NCBI GenBank assembly: GCA_949825045.1
Contig: OX463815.1
Span: 31,301,356-31,365,355, forward strand
Length of the DNA: 64,000 nucleotides
Direction of reading: 5' to 3'
DNA from: Argyresthia goedartella
Lineage: Eukaryota; Arthropoda; Insecta; Lepidoptera; Argyresthiidae
The position numbers and the translations under genes were made by a program. The notes beneath the pieces were generated by a model. That model ran no database searches, was not told the DNA's origin, and saw only the letters and a program-made list of their open reading frames with translations. Shown here in pieces: positions 22,690 through 32,903 of this stretch. Numbering within the stretch: position 1 is the first letter of the stretch; each line of letters starts with the position of its first letter.

Positions 22690-23734
22690 CAATAGGGACC
22701 AAGCATGCACAAGCCTGTTGCCCTAAAATTTATTCATAAGAATGGATTTTTTAATGTTGTCAAAGGATAAAAAATCCCATTCGTTGATATTCCCAATCAA
22801 GGTCCTAACTGCAAACCAAAACAATCACTTGCCTAAACTGCTGCGGTACTTGGATTCTAAGATATTACTGCTTATTCAAATAAAGGCTCTTCGTCGATGT
22901 GCTCTTTAGGTCAATTTGTGTCTAGTGTTTTCCTAATACCTAAAACTGACGGAGGCAAACGGTTTATCCTGAACCTAAAGAAACTTAACAAAGTTGTTAA
23001 GAGTGACAGTTTTAAAGTGGAAGATATAAGAGCGGCGACTAGACTTATGACAAGAAATTGCTTTATGGTGAATTTAGATTTGAAAGAGGCTTATTTTTTC
23101 ATACTTATTTACGAGTAGCATACAAAAGTTTTGAGATTTTATTATAAAGTTTTTATTTTAATTTTAATTTTTAGCCCTACCATTCGGCTTGAATTCTGTG
23201 CAGTATATTTTTACTATATTCTAAAGCTCGTTGTTGCTCATCTTAGATCTCGCGGTATTGTATCCGTCCAGTATTTGGCTGATCAATTGTGCATAGAAAA
23301 AAAATACGAAACTTGCCGCAGTCATATTGACGAAACGTTTCCCTGTTTTCAAGACTAGGGTTTGAAGTAAACTACAAAAAAAGTAATTTAGTTACAATTT
23401 AATCATGTCGGTTTCTAGGTTTCATTCTTAATACAGAAAAAATGACTATTGAATTACCGCTAGAGAATAAGAATTATATATTTTTTGCACTAATGCTATG
23501 TTGAAAACCAATTCATTATCGATTAGAAGTTTTGCAAGGTTTTTAGGCAGATAAACTGCAAGATGCCCGGACGTTTCTTACTGTTGGGCACATACCAAAT
23601 AGCTAGAACGAGCTAATTACATCGCATTACTAAAAAACTGGAATTTTGGAGATTCCAAGATATTTCCTTGATGACTTAGTATGGTGGTGTTCAAATATTA
23701 AGAAATCATATAATACTATTATAATAATAATACC

Positions 23735-23830
23735 TTGGACACTATTTACACACATTGTTGTAGTACCTAAGATACAGGGAATCCTAGTTTGGGGCTAGAT
23801 GGGGTATTATTATTATTATTATTATTATTG
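23735..23830 (+). mobile_element. SINE family 2 fragments and (ATT)n
   Basis: TACCTTGGACAC...ACACATTG is a tail piece in minus orientation, then GATACAGGGAATCCTAGTTT is plus, then an (ATT)n run at 23806-23829. Confidence 0.65.
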
Positions 23831-24041
23831 ATCTAGCCCCAAACTAGGATTCCCTGTATCTTGGGTACTAGACAACGATACAAATACTTATATAGATAAA
23901 TATTATACTTAGATAGATAAACAACCATGACTAGGGTACAAACATCCGTTCTCATCAAACAAATATTTGCCCCCACCGCGACTCGAACCCGGAACCCTTG
24001 GCTTCGTAGGCAGGGTCACTGCCGACTCGGCCATTCGGGTC
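23831..24041 (-). mobile_element. SINE family 2, minus orientation
   Basis: The minus strand starts GACCCGAATGGCCGAGTCGG (A box) and carries GGGTTCCGGGTTCGAGTCGC (B box), then GTTTGTACCCTAGTCATGG and the tail to GGGGCTAGATC. It resembles a leucine/serine-type tRNA head. It lies in the DIRS-like relic. Confidence 0.82.
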
Positions 24042-24281
24042 GTATTAAAACTAATATCTTTGAGTTGGAGATTTTTACTGACGCTTCACCAAAGGATTGG
24101 GCTCCCCCCCAGTTCTCTAATCGGAGGTGGGGAAAGCAATCATCACACAAATTAGTCAAACATTCACAGATTGCAGTTCCAAGCAAGCTGTGAATGTTAA
24201 ACTCATATCATTCGCGAATAATTACAAGAATTGTGAAATCCTGCTGCGGGTTGATAATATACTACCGCTAGCTCGTATATA

Positions 24282-25590
24282 CATAGTCAGGTCATAAGTT
24301 CTGTCACATGTGCAATATGAAATAATTTAGACATGTTTATTATATATGTAAACATTTATATAGCAAAATGAACTTAATAAAACATAGATTCTTATGGTAA
24401 TAAAGTTTATTCAAAATGGCCCCCGCGATTTTGAATACAGGCCTTTATTCTGCGCGGCCAGTCGTCTATTGCAGCACGAACGAGGTCCATGTCAATATCG
24501 GCGGCTGCCTTAATCAAGGATGCCTTGAGTGACTCCAAATCAGGATGAGGCTTTGAGCAGGCCTTTTCCTCCAAGTGTTGCCATATCTTGTAATCTAACG
24601 GACTCAAATCTGGACTGGAGGAGGGCCAGTCTTCGTGCCGGATGAAGTCGATTTCACGCGCCGCCAGCCAGTCTTGTGTGCTTTTCGCTCTATGAGCTGG
24701 CGCAGAATCTTGTTGGAATACCCAGTGCCTGTTATTAAACATGGTATGAGAAACAGGTTCCACAAGGTTCTTGAGGACTGTATTTTGATACACAACTGCA
24801 TTCGTTTTTACGCCTTTCTCACAAAAATGTACCTCAGTTAAGCCCCAATAAGAGACTCCCAACCAAACCATGAGCGAGGATGGAAAATGACCTCGTTGGA
24901 CACGCGGAATACGGTTGCTCGCTTCTTCACTGCTGTGTGCGTACACCTTATCATTTTGTTTGTTGTAGCTCTCTTCCACGGAGAAAATTTTTTCATCCGA
25001 AAAAAGAATTTCCCGATGCTTTTTTCCCGCGTACCGCTTAAACAAAGCGCGGCATCTCTTCAGTCTCAGGTCCATTAAACGAGCGTCCAAAAAATGTCCT
25101 GTTTTTCTTCGATATGCCCTAAGCCCTAAGTCTTCATTTAACAACCTTTTCACCGTGGTCCTGCTTAACCCCATCTGAAGGGCCAACAGTTTCTGCTTAC
25201 GTATGGGATTTCTTTGAATTCGCGCCTTCACAGCTTTTATTACTGCTGGAGTCCTAACAGAGCGAGGGCGACCACTTCTTGACCTGTCATCTACACTAGA
25301 GTCTTCATTGTATCGTTTTATGGTACGATAAACGAATCTTTTGGTTATATTCAAATTTTTCAGTAAGTCGAAAATCTGAATTGGCGCGTAACCGCAACGA
25401 TGCAACGCAATAACTGCGACACGGTCTTCTTTAAGTGTCCACTCCATATTTAAAAATGAGGAAAATTCTAAAAAGTACACATTTTTATTTTCATGAAAAA
25501 TTCGAAATTCGAATTCAATAAACGTTTTTGTGGCCAGCGTTCTAAATTCAAAAGTTTTTATTGTGTGACAGAACTTATGACCTGACTGTG
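24282..25590 (-). mobile_element. maT (DD37D) transposon, intact copy 1
   Basis: 1309 bp, flanked by TA (24280-24281 and 25591-25592). The 27-bp terminal inverted repeats differ at one base and contain AGTCAGGTCATAAGTTCTGT. It encodes one uninterrupted transposase on the minus strand. It lies inside the DIRS-like relic, so it is younger. Confidence 0.95.
24407..25447 (-). CDS. maT transposase, full length (346 aa)
   Basis: Cut-and-paste transposase of the IS630/Tc1/mariner superfamily. The start chosen at 25447 gives [20 protein letters not shown]; an upstream in-frame Met at 25480 would add 11 residues. Two helix-turn-helix units flank the linker [15 protein letters not shown]. Catalytic aspartates are in LFSDEKIF (about 151), FQQDSAPAH (247) and LSPLDYKIW (285). 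The last pair has 37 residues between, hence DD37D, the maT hallmark. The frame is complete to GGHFE plus stop. With intact ends and catalytic triad, this copy may be active (inference). Confidence 0.93.
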   Translation of the reverse strand: MEWTLKEDRVAVIALHRCGYAPIQIFDLLKNLNITKRFVYRTIKRYNEDSSVDDRSRSGRPRSVRTPAVIKAVKARIQRNPIRKQKLLALQMGLSRTTVKRLLNEDLGLRAYRRKTGHFLDARLMDLRLKRCRALFKRYAGKKHREILFSDEKIFSVEESYNKQNDKVYAHSSEEASNRIPRVQRGHFPSSLMVWLGVSYWGLTEVHFCEKGVKTNAVVYQNTVLKNLVEPVSHTMFNNRHWVFQQDSAPAHRAKSTQDWLAAREIDFIRHEDWPSSSPDLSPLDYKIWQHLEEKACSKPHPDLESLKASLIKAAADIDMDLVRAAIDDWPRRIKACIQNRGGHFE

Positions 25591-25814
25591 TAATACATGG
25601 GCGGGATTCAGTATATTCATATTCATTTTATTTGCAAACATGTACCGTGTTACAGGTGGGGGTGTAAATATAGAGTAAAAGTACATGCACCCTGAAAGGG
25701 TATCACAATTGTTCGCTTAATATCTAGATAATATACACACTTAAACAGCTTACAATGACTGATCTGGGAATGGTGTGAACATTATTTTAATTTGTGTTAG
25801 AACAAGTTGGCAAT

Positions 25815-26312
25815 AATAGTAGTTTATGTGACTGCTGCATAATGGAGGGCATTAAAACTCGAGAGTGGGTTTATGAAACGAGCCGAAGGCGAGTTTCATA
25901 ATAATATCACTCGAGAGTTTTAATGCCTAATTATGTACAGTTACATACACTAGTTTATCTACACACATATCATAAGCTCTCTTTGATGTGTTCAGGAACC
26001 GCATGTTTGACCGGCATTGTGGTTCTGCAATTGTTTAGCTTGTTCTTTAGTACCAACTTCACGCAAACGGGCGTCGGCGTTCGAAATTTGAATGTCAGTA
26101 TCAACTTCACAGACAAACTAGGGACGGCACGCGGGTGGGCGTCGGCGTTCGAAATTTGAATGTCATTATATGTAGAAAAACTACACATAATGACCATTCT
26201 GTGTAGTTTTCCAGATACGAAACGAGTTTTTACCAAGTAGTTTAACATAATGCTGAACGTAACGTGCGGTTTTTGAACGCAGTAAAGAGGGTTTATGATA
26301 CGTGTGTAGATA
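25815..26312 (+). mobile_element. Composite hairpin elements A plus B
   Basis: A (about 25818-25955) has full arms: GTTTATGTGACTGCTGCATA and the partner TATGTACAGTTACATACACT. B runs from TTTATCTACACACATATCAT (25957) to GATACGTGTGTAGATAAA (about 26312), with an internal duplication around ACTTCACAGACAAACTAGGG. The best complete A+B example in the window. Confidence 0.8.
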
Positions 26313-26787
26313 AAAATGAAAATAAGTTATCGTTTTTTTAATTTAATAATTGATTTTACTCCTGCAATACTGTGACGTGAAAAATACTGGCTAGGTGTCT
26401 AAAGGTAACCCTGTATAATGGACGCCAAAATGTTTGGCTGGGAGATTAGATAGTATCTACCGCTGCGTATGTAATATTCATATTATCGTCTGCAACCTGC
26501 AAAATATAATTTCTTAATAGATCATTTAACCATGAGAGAAAACAACTACTAAGGCGGGAGTGTTCTGTTAATCCAGAGCGAGTGATGCTCACTTAGCATT
26601 TTATCTTCTATTTTTATAAAATCCTTGCAGTATATTGCAACGTTATTGCATCACTCGCTTTTCGAATAAGTTCGAATTTCAAATAAGTTCGGCGCGGCGC
26701 GGCGCGGCGCCCGCCGCCGCTGGTCCCGGCCAACGGGGCTGGACTGTCTGCCATGCGGACACTACGAGTATGGTTGTTCTATTTCAC
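26313..26787. other. No gene seen; GC-rich patch at 26690-26735
   Basis: CGGCGCGGCGCGGCGCGGCG-like run followed by CCCGCCGCCGCTGGTCCCGG stands out from AT-rich flanks. Purpose unknown. Confidence 0.4.
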
Positions 26788-26985
26788 GACCTCTGTGGCG
26801 CAGCGGTTGTGGTTCTGCCTACCATGCGAGAGGTCCCGGGTTCGAAAAAAACCCCAGGTCTTGGATGTTTATATGTGTGTGACGTCGCTGTTTCTGGTTC
26901 CCACGACACAGGGTATCCTAGTGTGGGGCCAGAAGCAATGTATGCGCCTGTATGTAAATGTTTATGTTTATAAAAAAAAAAAAAC
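26788..26985 (+). mobile_element. SINE family 1, best copy
   Basis: Head GACCTCTGTGGCGCAGCGG includes a match to the A-box consensus TRGYNNARNGG. The B-box region GGTCCCGGGTTCGAAAAAAA is damaged. The body reads GTGTGACGTCGCTGTTTCTG and GGGGCCAGAAGCAATG, ending in a poly(A)-like run at 26969. The (ATGTTTAT) tail is typical of this family. Confidence 0.88.
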
Positions 26986-29300
26986 ACGAAATTAGACTTT
27001 AAGGACGTAACAATAAAAACTATGAAACGTGAAAATGAATTAGTTAAGCAGCGGGTTGTAATGAAATTCAGGACAACGGTACGACCCGGATACAGCCAAG
27101 GGCTATAATGACTTGCTGTTGGGTTTGGGTTTACGTGATACATAATTTGGCATTGTCGAGCGGGTGGTGTGAAGAATTGGTTAAAACCTGATACATCGAT
27201 CTGACTGTATATCATCAATTCATCACGACATCTATTTGTGTGTTTGATATTGTATTTCCCTTTGCAAGGGTGGCCTTTTTATGAATCAAACCGGTTGGAT
27301 CCGAATAAATTGACCGTGATGAAATGAACACAGAAAACAAACAAAAAATCTAATACAGGCAAGACAAGAACTAACGATTCTGTGTCTTCCTCCCCGGCCG
27401 TTATAGTTAATTAAATTAAGACTGGGATGAGGTACTTATATCCGTCAATTGACAACATTTCAAATTATTAACCCTCTAATTTTAATAGCTAATTCGAAAG
27501 TTGGTCGAGAGCTTAAGGGATTTTAATTTTACCATTTTCCAAAATTTAGATTTTTCATACTTGAATATTTTTTTTAATCTTGAGTTTTTGGAAAAAAAAA
27601 TATGTTGGCATAATGGACCATGTTGCCTTTGCCAGAACATAAAAAATGTCATTGTCAAGGCTTTGTCTTTGCCTGTCCCAGAAAGTAAAAAAAAAACAAA
27701 TGCTGCGTTCGGTTTAAACGTCTCAGTTGACGTCCGCCATGATCCCACCTTACATGCTATCTCTTTTGCAGGCGTAGAAATTGTATAGTCCTATCTTCTG
27801 TTAGTTTTATGCGGGTGTGGGTGGACGATCGACAAATCGAACGCACGGTTATGCTAAATACGATACAAGTTAGGTGTTATGGTGACATTGAAAGCTAGTG
27901 TCAGCTAGTATTTTTTTAATGCTAGGCAAAGGAAATGTAGTTCTTCTGCCTACATCCTCGATATCTGAATTATCTTAGTATCTTTAAAACGAATGAATAG
28001 AAAAATATATTGAAATGTTTTTCGTATTAATCATTCAAATATATTTCAATGGACATTAAATATTTTTACCTAAACAAAAATGAAATGTTGTCAATTCACT
28101 GACTCAGTGCAAAATGGCACTGGGTAAACATTTCGAAATCACATGGAAATACTCTTACAAGCATCGTCATTCATATCAACCACTCCATTGCCTGCTGCAG
28201 ATTCATAGCTTACCCATAAGCTGCTGTCGGCATAGCCTCATTATCTCAAAGGCTTTTTTATCACAGCCTTATACATCACTCTGTCCACGTCCGCGAAGTT
28301 TTCTACAATATCCCGTATACTTACCAGACCGCCGCGAAAGCTACGTCCAACTTTCTTCGCTGACCGAGTCATTCAACCTCCGGTTTTGTAGTTAGCGGCC
28401 TGTTAGCGGCTTGTTATCCTGGTGCATAGAGGTCCTTGCCCTCAAAACCCCAAAAATAAACAAAGCTTGTGCTGAGTATTTGCAGGGTTTTCCTTCTATC
28501 GATTCTAGAATCGATAGAAGGATCGTCGTCATCGACGAATGACAAAGTTGACTTGATATGCACGTCTTTTCGGGTTAGCACTGCGGTAGCTGTCATTGAC
28601 TCGACTGCTATTGCGCACGGAATCATACATGGTAACCATGGTAACGATCGGTAACCACGGTAACGATAGACGATCGTTCCCATGATATCCGAAACGACAG
28701 TAATTCCGAACGTTGCACGTAATAAGTAAGTATCGCTGACCCAATCACGAGCATACAGTGGTAGACAGGAGTCAATGACCTCCTGTAAAGACTATAGTGC
28801 TAACACGCTTCTATCTTTTGGGCGTAAGTGACGTGCTCACAAAGGAAATATTTGTGAAAATTACTGAAAGAAATGTAAACTTGATGAAAGCGCAGATGCT
28901 CTTTCTACCAGACATTAATCATAGATACTACTCAACCGCACCAGATAAGATTGTGGTATCACAGTGACAACATAGTTAAAATACTCGAAAGTTGTCGGAT
29001 TTTAGATTGTTTTTATTCCTATTGTTGTTTACTTAATGTTTTTGGGTTATATTACTTTACAAGACTCAGCTTCCCAGTTATAGGGTAGGAAATGTAGAGA
29101 TTTTTTGTGATACGATATTTCAGTGGGTTACAATATCAGCTTTGCAGTTACAGGTGTACTTGAATAATGAGTGGTATCTAGTCCTAATTACCTACAAAAG
29201 TCGATCTTGCTTGGTGACCGATTTAATTATCGTCTACATATATGTACGTTCTGCTTATAGACCAACCTGGCTCGCACTCGCAATCTAGAAAATGTGCATT
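26986..29300. other. No gene seen; anonymous stretch with a palindrome
   Basis: Several open frames of 60-95 codons exist (for example 27501-27788 and 28114-28395), but none shows a known domain or splice context. The palindrome at 28492-28521 and GGTAACCATGGTAACGATCG repeats near 28630 are the notable features. Confidence 0.4.
28492..28521. repeat. Perfect 30-bp palindrome
   Basis: Arms are CCTTCTATCGATTCT and its complement with no spacer. Confidence 0.92.
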
Positions 29301-29329
29301 TATTTGCGTGAAGTTGAAATTCTGCGGGT

Positions 29330-29480
29330 TCCTAGGATTTATCATTTACCGAGATAACTTAACCCTCCTTCCGGTGCAGTCGGATAAAAAGTATCCTTTA
29401 TATTAATCTAGCTCATAAACTTGCTCTGTGCGGAATTTCATTCAAATCCGTGCAGTCGTTTTAGCGTGAATGAATTATAT
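29330..29480 (-). repeat. Dispersed repeat D fragment
   Basis: AACCCTCCTTCCGGTGCAGTC, AATCTAGCTCATAAACT and AATTTCATTCAAATCCGTGC match, in reverse, 54340-54460. Common in moth genomes as dispersed repeats (general knowledge). Confidence 0.55.
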
Positions 29481-29739
29481 ACACACAAACATCTCACTTC
29501 AAAAATTATTCGTTCTATAGGCCTTAAGTTATATTATAATCTATTTCGTCTTTCGTTTGACGGAGAGAAGATGCGAGTTGGTTTGGGTCGGATGGAACCT
29601 AGATTAAATAGGTGAACTCATATTATCTGTGATGTGAAACCAATGCCGTGGACTTGTTGGTCAGTGTATATGATCTCTATACACAAATTACGCCACAACA
29701 GGTATCAAACCTGATTTCCGTGAACAGGCATTGAAAAAT

Positions 29740-30155
29740 TAACGTAAAAAACCGGTCAATTGCGAGTCTAAATCGCGCACGAAGGGTTCCGTACCACCGT
29801 TCAATGGAAGCGATGGTGTGGAGTGAATAGTTTGGATTTTACATAGCAAAATATTGTTTACAAAGTTATTGGTGCGGTTACTTTCACACTCCATGTACGT
29901 AACCAGGTGCATCCATAAGTTTGTATGTGGTATTGAAAGAATTGTTGTATGGGAGCCACCTTAAATATTTCTTTTATCCTGTTTTTTAGTATTTGTTGTT
30001 ATAGCGGCAACATAAATACATCATCTGTGAAAATTTCAACTCTCTAGCTAGCTAGGTTCTTGAGATACAGCCTGGTGACAGACGGACGGACGGACGGACA
30101 GCGAAGTCTTAGTAATAGGGTCCCGTTTGGAACCCTTCGGGTACGGAACCCTAAC
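29740..30155 (+). repeat. Lepidopteran dispersed repeat with GGAC run
   Basis: Opens CCGGTCAATTGCGAGTC and GCGCACGAAGGGTTCCGTAC; ends GACGGACGGACGGAC, AGTCTTAGTAATAGGGTCCC and GGGTACGGAACCCTAA. Same class as the unit duplicated at 4140-4460. Likely derived from a retroelement. Confidence 0.7.
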
Positions 30156-31516
30156 AATGATGCTTGTTAAGTAAACTACCGTTGTTTTAAGTAATTAAGT
30201 AAAGTGGGTAGTTGCTAATATTGAGACGAGTATTCCGGGAGGTAACGATTCCAATTTGCATGTTGACAAATAACTAAGAATTTAGGCTATATTCATAAGT
30301 ATATAATTTTGGACAGATATGCTCGCCATTTGTATAGGTTTTATCCTTTTATAATTTATCCTATTTGATAAAAGTTTATGCTATAGTTAATTAGTAACTA
30401 CTAAAATCTTTATAAACCAATGTTATACGAATCGTTTTTAACAAATAATATAAATACTTCGCTAGTATGTAAGTATGCGGTTCTGCCATTAAAACGATTA
30501 CCATAAAATCAACATTCGCGTAGGTGTATAGGTAGGTAGTTTGCATATATAGCTGTAGGAATTTTAATTAGGTCTCTCTGATTAAAAAATTCACATGTTT
30601 CTACGAATTTCACATCGCTCCATCTAGATTTTATTTACGACCCCGGAATCCAATAGGCGCATGTGATATGGTGAACAATAAAAACCTTGTGCTATCGATT
30701 CGATTTTCAGCGATTGTTGAAAATTTTCATTCGTTTTTATCGTCGCGAATTCAATTTGCTTCGTAATTCTTAGTATTCGTTACCAATTGCTTGTTTGCAT
30801 TTGGTATGCCTGGTTTTAAATGGGATCTTGAATTTGTGAATTACTTTCCTGTTGATCATCCAAGTAGGTACAATACATCATTACACTATAGTGACTGCTG
30901 TATTCTCAACAAATGACTTCAAATGATGATCATACAGTCGCGTTTAGAAAAAGTATTTATTAAGTAAAAAGAATATGGTACAGTGACCCATACACTAAGC
31001 AAGCCTATGTCGTGTAAGAATGTTAAGCTAATAGTTACAAGGATTTAAGTAAAAGTTGTCAAGTGTGTTGGGAGTAAAAGTGATATTCTAGACTAGAGGT
31101 AGAGTATCAAGTTACAGTGCTTTCTCAAAGGAAAAACTTGAGTTTGCGTGTTGGTGTTTTTATACAATCGCTAGAATTATGTGGGTACGGTGAAACACAC
31201 AAAGTTAAGTTTGCAGACCACCTACAATGGACTTGGATTAAACAGGACTGAGTTAGAGGCGTTTATGAAAATGAGGCATATTGCTGAGTGGGTTCTCTAT
31301 AAGGCTGAAGGATGGATGGTGATGTCAAAATAGACGACATTTTTGTTTTGATTGCCACTTTCCGTATTATAAATAAAATAAAAGACATTGGGACCCTTAC
31401 TGTGGACAAAATACCCACGGCAAACACTGTTGAATCATACCTTATTTATAGCCTGGGACGTCTACATGTACTGGTTTAAAGAGCATTACTGTAGGGTATG
31501 GTAATATGAAACATTT
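30156..31516. other. No gene seen
   Basis: AT-rich anonymous DNA with no open frame above 60 codons and no recognised repeat. Confidence 0.45.
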
Positions 31517-31961
31517 TTAAGGCGATACGAAAAAAATATGGGATTTTTTTCGAATCCATTCACTCCACCATGAAGTCATTTACAGATTTGATTTTTGGGT
31601 TAACGTTTATTGAGTATTTGATTAAGATTTTCACTAAAGGGAAACGCGATTGGATGAAATTTTCTCGATAAAATTTAATTACGAAAACACCTCTAAATTG
31701 TTTTATTTTTTCCTGTAATTCTGAAATCCTAACTAATTTCATTGTGGAACTGCGTTTAAAATGTAGATATTATGTATTCGCAAAATCTCCTTATTTTTTT
31801 TTAACAAAATAGCGTAGATTATTTTTAAACATTTTTTCTGTGGTAAACCAGCGCTAAAGCGCTACGTTTTTTCATTTTTTCCCGATTCCGTCCCTCTCAC
31901 ACTGCGGGTCTTTCAGCCTGGAGTAACGGGGACCTTTGCACGGATGAGGTAGCGCCTTAAT
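31517..31961 (-). mobile_element. TTAAGG-ended MITE, copy 2
   Basis: Left end TTTTTAAGGCGATACGAAAA; right end TGAGGTAGCGCCTTAA. The body matches the copies at 1730-2245 and 8045-8250. Short inverted ends around TTAAGGCG suggest a TTAA-type target duplication. Confidence 0.65.
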
Positions 31962-32777
31962 TCAAAAAGTGACTCCCTAAATCAGTTTTATATCAAAGTA
32001 AAATAAATGTCAATATGCAAAGCTCATTGTTTCTTCTTATAATAATAAAAGTATGATTACATTTACTCTCTTAAATATCATTTTGTATAAAAACATGAAA
32101 ATAATCTCAATAACGATGTAGGTATCAAAGAAAAAATGTGTCGTGTGTGCAAAAATTAAAACATTTTTATATCATTATCTCAACATTCCCATTACTTTAT
32201 TTAAAAGTATGTAAGGTTATCTAAAAACTACTATATGTATATGCAAAAACTAATGAAACATATGTACTATATGTTTCATTAGTTTTTGCTGAATTTCGCA
32301 TAGCGGCTCAGAAAGGTCCCAATGTCTTTTAGCCCATGAATGTCCCCTCGAGGGGCACAGGGCCGGGGATAAGGATACGAGTAAGGTTGAGCCATATTGT
32401 GTGGGTGTCAGACTAGCGGCCAACCCGACATAATTGACCGAGCGAGCGAAGCAAGCGAAACGTCTCCCCAATTTGTTTTGATACCACACGCTATCTAAAC
32501 ACACATGATACCATTGTGCGGTGGTGCCGCGGAAATCTTCGTGCGCAAGTCCGACTCGCACTTGACTGTTTAATTTTCTATAATTCGAATTGTTCATCCG
32601 ATAAATTTCAAGGGTTCTGTTGAGGGGGTGGAAAATAATGAAAATTTACGCAAATTTCCTGCGTTGCTCACGTGGTTTACAGCTCACAGAACAACAAGTA
32701 TTATTAGGACGATTATTCCTCGACCTAACTCTTCATCTATATTGGAGTTCTAATTGTTTATTTTCTTTTGTCCACAG
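31962..32777. other. Region upstream of cystinosin; hairpin at 32243-32289
   Basis: A perfect 21-bp-arm hairpin (arm begins GCAAAAACTAATGAAACAT) with a 5-base loop. The 115-codon minus frame at 32250-32597 begins inside anonymous DNA and was not accepted. A promoter or 5' exon for cystinosin may lie here but could not be placed. Confidence 0.45.
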
Positions 32778-32800
32778 ATATTAGCAACATAGAATAAGCA
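32778..32800 (+). other. ctns: Part of 5' UTR before the cystinosin start codon
   Basis: A pyrimidine-rich tract ends in TCCACAG at 32771-32777, a good splice acceptor 23 bases before the ATG at 32801. This suggests that a non-coding first exon lies further upstream. I could not locate its donor or a promoter. Confidence 0.5.
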
Positions 32801-32903
32801 ATGGCGCCCATCGAAGCAGTATTCCGCCCGCGTTGCGCGGGCGCTTCTAGTCATAGGCTAATCAAATATTCCATATACACTGTGATTACTCTATTGTTGC
32901 TAG
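32801..32903 (+). CDS. ctns: Cystinosin coding exon 1: start and leader peptide
   Basis: Begins [14 protein letters not shown] and runs into the hydrophobic stretch [12 protein letters not shown], the core of a signal peptide; cleavage is likely just into exon 2, near LPSASS. The exon ends in phase 1 at a GTGAGT donor. This ATG is chosen because it is the first in frame after the acceptor at 32777 and it places the leader directly before the lumenal domain. Confidence 0.82.

Larger units (their letters stand above)
22690..25720 (+). pseudogene. DIRS-like retroelement relic, split by later insertions
   Basis: Frames give GQFVSSVFLIPKTDGGKRF, NLKKLNKVVKSDSFK and NLDLKEAYF at 22903-23100, then LRSRGIVSVQYLADQLC near 23246-23292, where the usual YLDD has become YLAD. 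A GFEVNYKKSNL-like stretch follows, and after the SINE pair an RNase H-like EIFTDASPKDWAP (24060-24105). The match resumes as NCEILLRVDN before the maT insertion at 24282 and as MGGI just after 25592. Several frameshifts and stops make it dead. The tyrosine recombinase was not found. Confidence 0.75.

Noticed and set aside
23806..23829. CRISPR-like or regulatory short repeat
   Set aside because: A plain (ATT)n microsatellite without spacers, in a eukaryotic context.
24635..25078. Plus-strand frames of 60-70 codons over the maT element, repeated at 36108-36651
   Set aside because: Shadow frames on the opposite strand of the transposase gene.
26788..26870. Possible tRNA gene (A and B boxes)
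   Set aside because: The B-box region runs into a string of A residues, no acceptor stem closes, and the same head recurs with a long shared tail, so it is a SINE.
32250..32597. 115-codon minus frame just upstream of cystinosin
   Set aside because: Starts inside a hairpin, low-complexity composition and no recognisable domain; no splice or poly(A) context.
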